A stretch of 64,000 nucleotides of DNA from Gulosibacter macacae (lineage in GTDB: Bacteria > Actinomycetota > Actinomycetes > Actinomycetales > Microbacteriaceae): positions 62,001 through 126,000 of the forward strand of contig NZ_RQVS01000002.1 in assembly GCF_003865375.1 (NCBI RefSeq), in the 5' to 3' direction. The position numbers and the translations under genes were made by a program. This document shows, one piece after another, positions 32,261 through 39,796 of the stretch. Positions within the stretch are counted from its first letter, which is position 1; the number at the start of each line of letters is the position of its first letter. The notes under the pieces are model-generated. The model was not told the DNA's origin and made no database searches. It saw nothing but the letters and a program-made list of their open reading frames with translations.

Positions 32261-33670
32261 ATGACCGCACCCGCAACCACCACTAACGGTGTGACTTCGA
32301 AGGCCGAGCAGCGCCGCGTGCTGCTCGCGACCATCGTTGGTACGACTGTCGAGTGGTACGACTTCTTCATCTACGCCTTCATGGCAGCGCTGATCTTCCA
32401 GCCGCTGTTCTTCTCGGCACTCGGTGAGTCGGCCGGCACGCTCGTGTCGTTCGCCTCGATCGGTCTGTCGTTCCTCTTCCGTCCGCTCGGTGCCTTCCTC
32501 GCCGGGCACTTCGGTGACAAGTTCGGCCGCAAGCCCGTGCTCATCGCGACCCTCATCCTCATGGGTGCGGCGACCTCGCTCATCGGTCTCCTCCCGACCG
32601 GCGACCTCGCCTCGGTCTCGGCGTTCGCGCTCATCTTCCTCCGCATCCTCCAGGGTGTTTCGGCTGGTGGCGAGTGGGGTGGCGCGGCCCTGATGGCCGT
32701 TGAGACCGCTTCGCCCGGCAACCGTAACCGCGCCGGTGCGTGGCCGCAGCTGGGTGTGCCGTTCGGCATGCTGCTCGCAACCGCGATGCTCACCATCCTG
32801 CAGAACGCCTTCGGTAAGGAAGGCTTCCAAGAAGGCGGCTGGCGTATTGCCTTCCTCTTCTCGATCGTGCTCATCGCGATCGGCTACGTCATCCGTCGCG
32901 CCGTTGAAGAGTCGCCGGTGTTCAAGCAGATCGCCGAGGCAAAGGCGAAGCAGTCGGCGCCGATCGGCGTGCTGTTCAAGCGCTTCCCGCTCATCGTGCT
33001 CTTCGCTGCCATGGTGTTCGCCGGTGACAACGCTGTTGGCTACATGCTCGTTGGTGGTGTCGTCTCGAAGTATGCCTCGACCCCGCTCGACAAGGGTGGC
33101 CTCGTGGGCATGGACCCCGGCACCGTGAGCCTCATGCTCAACATTGCCGCCATCTCGTGGGCAATCTTCACCTACGCGGGTGCTTGGCTCGCCGACCTCA
33201 TCGGTGCCAAGAAGGTCTTCATCATCGGTTACATCTTGATGATCCCGGCCGTGATTGCGCTCTTCCCGCTCGTGATCATGGGTGGCGAGAACCCGATCTG
33301 GCTCGTGCTCGGCACCAGCCTCCTCGGCATCCCGCTCGGTTTCTGCTACGGCCCGCTCTCGGCCTGGTACGCCGAAGTGTTCCCCGCTTCGGTGCGCTTC
33401 TCAGGCGTCTCGATCACCTACGCGATCGGTGCGATCATCGGTGGTGCGTTCGCTCCGCTCATCGTGCAGGCGATCTTCCAGGCGAACAACAACGCTTGGG
33501 AAGGCGCAGCCGTCTACCTCGTCATCATGTGTGTTGTGGGTCTGGTCGGTTCGCTCGCTCTGCGCAACCGCAAGGGCATCCCGCTCGGCCAGGACATGGA
33601 AGACTCCGGCAAGTGGGACGACTGGAAGCCGGGCGACCCGATTCCGGCTGGCGTCAAGGAAGCTCACTAG
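32261..33670 (+). CDS. MHS family MFS transporter (organic/aromatic acid:H+ symporter), copy 2
   Basis: 469 residues. It matches copy 1 through most of its length: GTTVEWYDFFIYAFMAALIF, GHFGDKFGRKPVLI, GGEWGGAALMAVETAS, and the shared end GIPLGQDMED...WKPGDP. GGAG lies 9 bases before the ATG. The role is proton-coupled uptake of a carboxylic acid. A LysR gene follows on the same strand, possibly its regulator. Different promoter sequences suggest it has diverged to another substrate or signal. Confidence 0.9.
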   Translation: MTAPATTTNGVTSKAEQRRVLLATIVGTTVEWYDFFIYAFMAALIFQPLFFSALGESAGTLVSFASIGLSFLFRPLGAFLAGHFGDKFGRKPVLIATLILMGAATSLIGLLPTGDLASVSAFALIFLRILQGVSAGGEWGGAALMAVETASPGNRNRAGAWPQLGVPFGMLLATAMLTILQNAFGKEGFQEGGWRIAFLFSIVLIAIGYVIRRAVEESPVFKQIAEAKAKQSAPIGVLFKRFPLIVLFAAMVFAGDNAVGYMLVGGVVSKYASTPLDKGGLVGMDPGTVSLMLNIAAISWAIFTYAGAWLADLIGAKKVFIIGYILMIPAVIALFPLVIMGGENPIWLVLGTSLLGIPLGFCYGPLSAWYAEVFPASVRFSGVSITYAIGAIIGGAFAPLIVQAIFQANNNAWEGAAVYLVIMCVVGLVGSLALRNRKGIPLGQDMEDSGKWDDWKPGDPIPAGVKEAH

Positions 33671-33680
33671 TTTCACTCGT

Positions 33681-33718
33681 CTTGGCCCCGCTCAGCATGT
33701 TTGCTGGGCGGGGCCAAG
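33681..33718 (+). terminator. Terminator after MHS transporter 2
   Basis: CTTGGCCCCGCTCAGC pairs with GCTGGGCGGGGCCAAG (one T-G pair) around ATGTTT, 10 bases past the stop. Confidence 0.88.
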
Positions 33719-33742
33719 CCCGTTTCCACGCGGTTGATCTGC

Positions 33743-33812
33743 GCGGAAGTGCCATTTGGGGCACGATGATGCTCTTGGTGGCATCATCGGCCCGAAATTG
33801 GCACCTTTCCGC
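33743..33812. repeat. Imperfect 70-bp palindrome upstream of LysR
   Basis: The ends GCGGAA (33743-33748) and TTCCGC (33807-33812) and the inner CGATGATGC (33764-33772) / GCATCATCG (33781-33789) are part of one long imperfect inverted repeat. It spans the likely promoter of the LysR gene. It could be an operator array or a small palindromic repeat element. Confidence 0.6.
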
Positions 33813-33854
33813 AGACGAATCTGCCCCGCCGCACCTCTTGCTTACGATGGAGGC

Positions 33855-34805
33855 ATGTTTGAGGATGTGCCACCGATCCCGAGCCCGGACGTCACGCTCC
33901 GGCAGCTCGAGTGTTTCGTGGCCGTCGCCGAGGCGGGCACGATCACCGGAGCCGCTGCCCGCATCCACTCTTCTGGCTCGGCAGTGTCGGATGCCGTGAC
34001 CTCACTCGAGCGCGCAATCGGCGTACCGCTGATGATTCGGCGCCGCTCGCAGGGCGTTACGCTGACGACCACTGGCGAGTCAATCGTCGCCCTTGCCCGC
34101 GAGGTGCTCGCCCGGTCGACCGAGCTGGAATCGCTCGCCCGCGGTGATGAAAAGCACGCGGCGCCCGTGCGCATTGGCGCGTTTCACACTCTGGCACCGA
34201 CGCTCCTGCCGCGGCTCATCAGCCAATTCACGCAGCGGCACCCGGACGCAGAAATCGCCTATGTGCTCGACGATCAAGCCGGTCTCGCCGAGCGTCTGGG
34301 CTCGGGCGAACTCGATGTGGCGGTCGTCTATGACCTCGACTTCCCGCTCGAATATGAGCGCACGCGGCTCCTGCGATCGCGCGCGGTCGCCGTGTTGCCG
34401 GTCGGGCACCGGCTGGCCGAACGTGCATCCGTGCAATTGCGGGAACTCGCTGACGAGCCGTTCATCCTGCACGACACGACCCCGAGTCGGCAGTACGTGA
34501 TCGAGATCCTCAACGAGGCCGAAGTGAGCCCCGCAAAGATTCACGCGACGACGAATTACGACCTTTGTCGCTCGCTCGTTGGTGAGGGGCTCGGCTGGTC
34601 ACTCCTCATGAGCCGTCGCTTCGCGCCGATGACCTGGGGCGGCACCGAAGTCGTTGAGGTACCGGTGCAACCGGCGGTGTCGTCACTTTCGGTGGTGGTC
34701 GCGGCGCGCAATGAACCGCATCCGCCGCGCGTGCTCGACCTCATCGCTTCAGCGCGCACCACGAGCCGCGAGCTCATGGGCACCGGCTTCTCGGCCTACC
34801 CCTGA
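33855..34805 (+). CDS. LysR family transcriptional regulator
   Basis: 316 residues from ATG 33855. The DNA-binding helix-turn-helix is TLRQLECFVAVAEAGTITGAAARIHSSGSAVSDAVTSLERAIGVPLMIRR; the substrate-binding domain runs from VRIGAFHTLAPTLLPRLI to the end. GGAGG lies only one base from the ATG, so the exact start is unsure. It follows an MHS transporter gene and converges on hpaI with 19 bases between stops. A role in controlling the transporter or the hpaHI genes is plausible but inferred. Confidence 0.88.
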   Translation: MFEDVPPIPSPDVTLRQLECFVAVAEAGTITGAAARIHSSGSAVSDAVTSLERAIGVPLMIRRRSQGVTLTTTGESIVALAREVLARSTELESLARGDEKHAAPVRIGAFHTLAPTLLPRLISQFTQRHPDAEIAYVLDDQAGLAERLGSGELDVAVVYDLDFPLEYERTRLLRSRAVAVLPVGHRLAERASVQLRELADEPFILHDTTPSRQYVIEILNEAEVSPAKIHATTNYDLCRSLVGEGLGWSLLMSRRFAPMTWGGTEVVEVPVQPAVSSLSVVVAARNEPHPPRVLDLIASARTTSRELMGTGFSAYP

Positions 34806-34824
34806 TCTCGCGGCTCGCGAACCG

Positions 34825-35649
34825 CTAGTAGCTCGCGCGCTCCGCGTCGTTGACGCTGCCGAGGCGTGCCGCGATGAAGTCGTCCGCGAGCTTCTCAGAG
34901 CCGCGCGCGAGCATCGCGACATCGGCACCGACGAGGATGAAGTCCATCCCCTCGTCGAGGTACTGGTTCGCAAGTGCCGGGTCGAAGGCGTTGATACCGA
35001 CGGGCTTGCCGGCAGCCTTTGCGGCAACGATCGACTCGCGCACACAGGCCACCACATCCGGGTGCCCCTGCTGGCCAATGAGACCCATCGAAGCCGCGAG
35101 GTCACTCGGGCCAATGAAGATCGCATCCACACCGTCGGTGCCGACAATCTCAGCGACGTTCTCGACCGCCTGTGCGGTCTCGATCTGCACCGTGAGCGAG
35201 ACGAACTCGTCGTTCGCGCGGGTGAGATAGTTCTCGACTCGGTTCCAGCGGGCCCCGCGCGCAAGCGCTGAACCCACTCCGCGCATGCCCTGCGGCGGGT
35301 AACGCACGGCTTGCACCGCGGCCACCGCATCCTCAGGGGTGTTGACCATCGGCACGAGCAGGTTCTGCACGCCGAGGTCGAGGTATTGCTTGATGGTGAC
35401 CGAGTTGTTCTCGGGCACCCGCACCACCGGCGTCACCGGGTAGGCGGCAACCGCCTGCAGCTGCAGCTGAATCGACTCGAGGCTGAGCGGTGAGTGCTCA
35501 CCGTCGATGAGTAGCCAGTCAAGGCCCGAGCCGGCGCAAATCTCGGCGACGAGCGGCGAGCCCGAGCAGACCCACATCCCGGCAAGGCCGCGCTCGGCCT
35601 TCGCGAGCTGCGCAGAGAAGGTTTCGGGTAGGTTTAGATGAATCGGCAT
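34825..35649 (-). CDS. hpaI: 4-hydroxy-2-oxo-heptane-1,7-dioate aldolase (HpcH/HpaI family)
   Basis: 274 residues, class II aldolase. Active-site residues expected from E. coli HpaI are all present: H52 (DGEHSP), R77 (VVRVPE), E157 and D183 (QIETAQ and GPSDLA), the latter two binding the divalent metal. The enzyme splits 4-hydroxy-2-oxoheptanedioate into pyruvate and succinic semialdehyde, the final step of the homoprotocatechuate meta pathway. Its ATG lies inside the end of hpaH (16-base overlap), so translation is coupled. Other genes of the route lie 20 kb away at 54.3-59.3 kb. Confidence 0.93.
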   Translation of the reverse strand: MPIHLNLPETFSAQLAKAERGLAGMWVCSGSPLVAEICAGSGLDWLLIDGEHSPLSLESIQLQLQAVAAYPVTPVVRVPENNSVTIKQYLDLGVQNLLVPMVNTPEDAVAAVQAVRYPPQGMRGVGSALARGARWNRVENYLTRANDEFVSLTVQIETAQAVENVAEIVGTDGVDAIFIGPSDLAASMGLIGQQGHPDVVACVRESIVAAKAAGKPVGINAFDPALANQYLDEGMDFILVGADVAMLARGSEKLADDFIAARLGSVNDAERASY

Positions 35650-36419
35650 GCGATGGTTCCCATTCGTCCGTAGTCGCAGAGCACCGAGTCGCCCTTTTCA
35701 ACCCACATCGGGCGGGTGAACGAGCCGGCGAGGATGATCTCGCCCGCTTCGAGGCGCGAGCCGTGCTGGTGGAACTTGTTTGCGAGCCAGGCCACACCGG
35801 TGGCCGGGTGGTTGAGCACTGCCGCGGCCACGCCTGACTCCTCGATCGTTTCGTTCTTGTAGAGGAGGGCCGAGACCCAGCGCAGGTCAATCTCGTCGGG
35901 GCGCATCGGGTTGCCGCCAAGCACCATGCCACCGTAGGCCGCGTTATCGCTGATCGTGTCGACAATTGTGCGGCCCTCGAGCTCGATGTGCGAGTTAAGA
36001 ATTTCGAGGGCTGGCGTAACAAACTCGGTCGCACGAATCACGTCAAAGAGGTTGCAATTCGGGCCCTCGAGAGGCTTGTTGAGTACGAACGCGAGCTCGA
36101 CCTCAATACGCACATTCGTGAACTTGTCGTGCGGGATGACCGAACCGTTTTCGTAGACTGTGTCGTCGAACATGACGCCGTAGTCGGGCTCAGTAATGCC
36201 GGTTGCCTGCTGCATCGCCTTAGAGGTGAGGCCGATCTTGCGGCCCACGAGTCGACGGCCGGCCGCGATCTCACGGTCGCGCCAGCGGCCCTGAATCGCG
36301 TAGGAATCCTCGACAGTGGCGTCGGGGTAGCGGGCGGTGATGCGGGGAATGAGCGTGCGCGTGCGGTCAGCCTCAGCGAGTTCTGCGGCGATGGCATCGA
36401 GCTGTGATTCGGCGAGCAT
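35634..36419 (-). CDS. hpaH: 2-oxo-hept-4-ene-1,7-dioate hydratase
   Basis: 261 residues, close to the 267 of E. coli HpaH. Segments typical for the family are GRKIGLTSKAMQQATGITEPDYGVMFDDTVYENGSVIPHDKF, RIEVELAFVLNKPLEGPNC (metal-binding glutamates) and NHPATGVAWLANKFHQHGSRLEAGEIILAGSFTRP. It adds water to 2-oxohept-4-enedioate to give the substrate of HpaI. The ATG at 36419 has only a weak site (AAG) upstream. First gene of a two-gene operon with hpaI. The shared TATACGATTTCGTATA operator was not found before it. Confidence 0.93.
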   Translation of the reverse strand: MLAESQLDAIAAELAEADRTRTLIPRITARYPDATVEDSYAIQGRWRDREIAAGRRLVGRKIGLTSKAMQQATGITEPDYGVMFDDTVYENGSVIPHDKFTNVRIEVELAFVLNKPLEGPNCNLFDVIRATEFVTPALEILNSHIELEGRTIVDTISDNAAYGGMVLGGNPMRPDEIDLRWVSALLYKNETIEESGVAAAVLNHPATGVAWLANKFHQHGSRLEAGEIILAGSFTRPMWVEKGDSVLCDYGRMGTIACRFI

Positions 36420-36613
36420 GTATCTATCTTGCCAGGATGCAGGTGGCGCGGAGACGTGCCCGCAGTACAGTGAATACATCTGGACTTTGTGAAGGTTTGC
36501 TTCAGTTTGGTTCTGGAGTGCTGTAGTCACGATCGCTTGTGTCGCACTCCATAGTCCAGTCCGCACGATAGGCCGCTCGCTCGGCCATTTTGGCATTGGA
36601 TGGGGGAGGTGCC
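36420..36613. promoter_or_regulatory. Divergent promoter region hpaH / LuxR-type regulator
   Basis: 194 bases without a gene. Nested inverted repeats surround the middle: TGGACT (36481) with AGTCCA (36553-36558), and GGAGTGC (36515-36521) with GCACTCC (36544-36550). GGCCG-CTCGCT-CGGCC follows at 36571-36586. No sure -35/-10 pair was identified. Confidence 0.5.
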
Positions 36614-39469
36614 ATGGGTGTCGTACACATCACTCAGCGCGCCCTCGAGTCGCCCACGACCGCGCGCGTTCGCGTTGCTGAAGAACTGCTCGCGGAAGCG
36701 ATGGCAACCGACGGCGGCCTCATCGTCGTTCGCGGATTACGCGGCACTGGAGTCTCGCGCATGCTTCGTAACTTCATTGAGCAAGCCACCGCGCGCGGGT
36801 TCGAGGTCGCAGCGGTGCGTCCCGACGACTCTGAGCGAGACCTGCGGCTCTCAACCATTGACCGCATCTACTTCGAGGCGAGCTGGTTGCGCAATTGCCA
36901 CCCGCGCCTCGGCGATGATGTGGATGCGCTGACGGCCGCACGCGCGCTTGTCGCCGATACGCTCGCTGCCGAGCCGGTACCGCTCGAGGCCGCACCAGCG
37001 AGGATGCTCGTCATCGACGGGCTTGAGGTCTGCGACGAGACGAGTGCGGTGGCCCTGCGTTATGCCATTCCGCGGCTCATTCGTCGCGGCGTTGCCGTCG
37101 TGATCGGCGACCACATCTGTGCCTCGAACACGCACGCTGACCAGTTCGCGGTGCTCGCAGCCCAACATGCCACCGACCGCCTGCTCGTGCTCGATGACCT
37201 CGGCAACGATGAGATTGTCGCCTATGTGCGTGAGCGCACGGGACGCTGCATCGGACTCGATCTTGCCGATCGCATCCGGCTGCAAACCGCGGGCCGATTC
37301 GCGGCACTGGCTGCCTACGTCGACGCGCTCGACCTGCGCGAACACGCGGACGCGGTGGCGATTCGTTCGCTGCCGCGCACCACCTCGGCTCGGGTGCTCC
37401 CGCGCGATCCCGAAATCATCGCCTCGCTGCCAAGTCGGGTACGGCTGGCGGCCGAGATGTGTGCGATCGCGCGAAAGGGCGTCGACGCTGCCACGTTCGT
37501 GGCTGCGGCCGAAGCGCACGGCATTGAGCGGCCGACCGACGCTCCCGCCGACAACGGCCTCGTCGTGTGGAACCCACTCGTCGGCGAACTCTTGCTCGTA
37601 GATCCGCTGGCGGCTGACGATCTCATTGCCCTTGCTGATGCTGATCGGCTGCGTGACCTGCATCGCTTTCTCGCCGAGGCGAGCGAGGGGGTGGAAGCGG
37701 AACTGCACCGGCTCGCGAGCCTCAGCGAACTCGATGCCACCGCGGCCGCGCAGGTGGTCTGCCGCGCGCGTGACCTCGAGGCATTCGGTGACCCCGAATC
37801 GGCGTTGAAACTGCTTGAAGTTGCGATCGACCGCGTGGCCGACGGTGACGCGAAGCGTGATCTGCTGGTCGCGTTTGGGCGAATCGGGGTGCGCAATCGG
37901 CGCTCGGCAGCGCTCATGTCGCCGCCACCGGTAATGATTCCGCGTGCCTCCACGGATACTGCGCTCGGGCACCTCGCGGTCTGGTATCGCTCGCTCCGCC
38001 CAGGGCTCGAAGCCGAAGCTGCCGCGATGCGACGCGAATACCTGGCCGGTGCCGCCATTGACCTCGATCACAAGTTCCTGCGAGCCGACATTGCTCTCCT
38101 CGATTTCCTCGAGGTGTTGCGCTCGGCGCGGGGCTCCGACGAGAGCGCTGAGGTGCTCATCGCTGCCGACTCGGCGCGGGCGCACCTTGAAGATGTCGCA
38201 GGATGCACACCCCATGACCCCGACCTCGCCTGGCTTGATACTGTGGCGCGGCTCGTGTTCGTGGATGCGTTGCGGACGCTCTGGTGCGTGCGCGCCGGTG
38301 AGATTCGCGGGGGAGCGGAGACGATCACCACACTCGCGGATGACCTCTCGTCACGCGCGCACGAACTCTCGACCAGCTCACCCGAACGAGCTGATGTGCT
38401 CACCGTCGCGGCCGCCCTGCGTGCCGACCTCGACGACCTCGACGTGGCTGCGCACTTGATTGCCGATGCCGAGGCTTCGGCGGCACGAGCCAGCCGACCC
38501 ACCCAACTCCCCGGCACCCGCATCACGATCGCGATGGACGTGGCGCTCCGCCGCGGGCAATGGGATGCAGTAGAAGAACGACTCAAGCACGTCGAACCGA
38601 TCGGCTGCGGCCGAGTTGATCAGCCGCTCGCGCGGGCTCAGCACTTCGTCGCCGCGCTCCTCGCCGCGCATCGTGGTGACATCCAGGCCGCAGAACATGG
38701 TCTGGCGATCGCGAAGGTCGCGGCGTCGCCCGGCTTCGTGCTCTACGCGGGCGCATTGCCGGACTACGTCGAGGCGGTCGTGGTGCTGTATCGCGACGGG
38801 CCTGAGGCTGCGCTGCGCGTGGTCGACCGGGTCGAAGCGACGCCGTCAGCTGATTCGGCCGTGCGGATGCTGCCCCTGCGCATCGAGTTGCTCGCGCATT
38901 TGCACCGACTCGATGACCTCCGCGACGCTGCCGACAGCTACGTCGTCGTCGCGCAATCTCATCTGCGCCCGAATAACGCCCAAGGCCACCTCGCGGAGGC
39001 TTATTCCGCACACCTCGAGGGCGACACTGATCGCGCGGCAGCTGCGGCGCTCGCCGCAATCGAGCGATCGCACTCACCGATGCTCGCCGCCCGCGCACAC
39101 CTCCTCCTCGCTGAAGTGGCGAGCGAGCAGCCCTGCGAGCAAGCGGAAGTGCTCGCGCGCATCGAGGCCGCCCGGCAAGCCTTCGACGAGCTGGGTGCGG
39201 TCGAAGCCGCATCCGATTGCGAGCGAATAGCCCGAGAACGACGTGAGGCGGCTGCCGAGCGACTCCAAAGCCTCAGCGAACGTGAACGCGATGTCGCGAC
39301 GCTCGCCGCGACCGGCGCGAAGAATCGCGAGATCGCCGCACGCCTGCACATTAGCGAGGCGACGGTCGCGTTCCACATGACGAATGTGCTCTCGAAGCTG
39401 GGGCTGTCGAGCCGACTTCAAATCGGCAACGCCCTCGGCGAGGATGCGCATCCCGGTTCGCGGTCGTAG
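36614..39469 (+). CDS. Large LuxR family transcriptional regulator (LAL-like) with N-terminal ATPase-like domain
   Basis: 951 residues. ATG 36614 is preceded by GGGGGAGG. The C terminus is a LuxR helix-turn-helix: SLSERERDVATLAATGAKNREIAARLHISEATVAFHMTNVLSKLGLSSR. The N-terminal region resembles the AAA/STAND ATPase of LAL regulators: GLIVVRGLRGTGVSRML at the P-loop place and ARMLVIDGLEVCDE as Walker B. The P-loop lacks the essential lysine (G-L-R-G-T-G-V-S), so ATP hydrolysis is doubtful. The middle 500 residues are helical repeats of the TPR type. Divergent from hpaHI and upstream of a giant surface protein gene; either could be its target. No ligand can be named. Confidence 0.85.
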   Translation: MGVVHITQRALESPTTARVRVAEELLAEAMATDGGLIVVRGLRGTGVSRMLRNFIEQATARGFEVAAVRPDDSERDLRLSTIDRIYFEASWLRNCHPRLGDDVDALTAARALVADTLAAEPVPLEAAPARMLVIDGLEVCDETSAVALRYAIPRLIRRGVAVVIGDHICASNTHADQFAVLAAQHATDRLLVLDDLGNDEIVAYVRERTGRCIGLDLADRIRLQTAGRFAALAAYVDALDLREHADAVAIRSLPRTTSARVLPRDPEIIASLPSRVRLAAEMCAIARKGVDAATFVAAAEAHGIERPTDAPADNGLVVWNPLVGELLLVDPLAADDLIALADADRLRDLHRFLAEASEGVEAELHRLASLSELDATAAAQVVCRARDLEAFGDPESALKLLEVAIDRVADGDAKRDLLVAFGRIGVRNRRSAALMSPPPVMIPRASTDTALGHLAVWYRSLRPGLEAEAAAMRREYLAGAAIDLDHKFLRADIALLDFLEVLRSARGSDESAEVLIAADSARAHLEDVAGCTPHDPDLAWLDTVARLVFVDALRTLWCVRAGEIRGGAETITTLADDLSSRAHELSTSSPERADVLTVAAALRADLDDLDVAAHLIADAEASAARASRPTQLPGTRITIAMDVALRRGQWDAVEERLKHVEPIGCGRVDQPLARAQHFVAALLAAHRGDIQAAEHGLAIAKVAASPGFVLYAGALPDYVEAVVVLYRDGPEAALRVVDRVEATPSADSAVRMLPLRIELLAHLHRLDDLRDAADSYVVVAQSHLRPNNAQGHLAEAYSAHLEGDTDRAAAAALAAIERSHSPMLAARAHLLLAEVASEQPCEQAEVLARIEAARQAFDELGAVEAASDCERIARERREAAAERLQSLSERERDVATLAATGAKNREIAARLHISEATVAFHMTNVLSKLGLSSRLQIGNALGEDAHPGSRS

Positions 39470-39796
39470 CTTCAGCAGGTTTCTGCAAGTGCGAAGTTCT
39501 GGGTCACCTTCGAGGTGACCTTCGAGGTTCAGCGTGAAGCCTTCGAGGTCGCCTCGTGGGGCCATTCGAGGAGGGTGCTTGAGGGCTGCGGGTTCTCGTG
39601 TCTGTTTCGGTGCATCCGGCCCCTGAGCGCCCCAGCGCATTCGTAGCCTTCACAGAAGGACACCAGCTCGCGGTCAGGAATTGGCGCGTCACTCGCACTG
39701 AGTCACCCGCCGGAAACCGCGATGCGCAGTCCGGCATGACCGCGCCCGCGATCGTGCCTTCTACCGCAGACGCGGCTGGAATGAGGAGAGACTCCA
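39470..39796. other. 327-bp intergenic region before the LPSTG surface protein
   Basis: No gene supported. A hairpin GGTCACCT-TCG-AGGTGACC at 39502-39520 is probably the terminator of the LuxR-type gene. The 9-mer CCTTCGAGG occurs three times (39507, 39519, 39540). The remainder must contain the promoter of the surface protein gene, but no convincing hexamers were recognised. Confidence 0.55.

Noticed and set aside
36420-36613. Copy of the hpa-type operator TATACGATTTCGTATA before hpaH
   Set aside because: Only loosely similar strings (GTATCTATC, GTATTCACTGTAC) occur; no symmetric match, so hpaHI was not added to that regulon.
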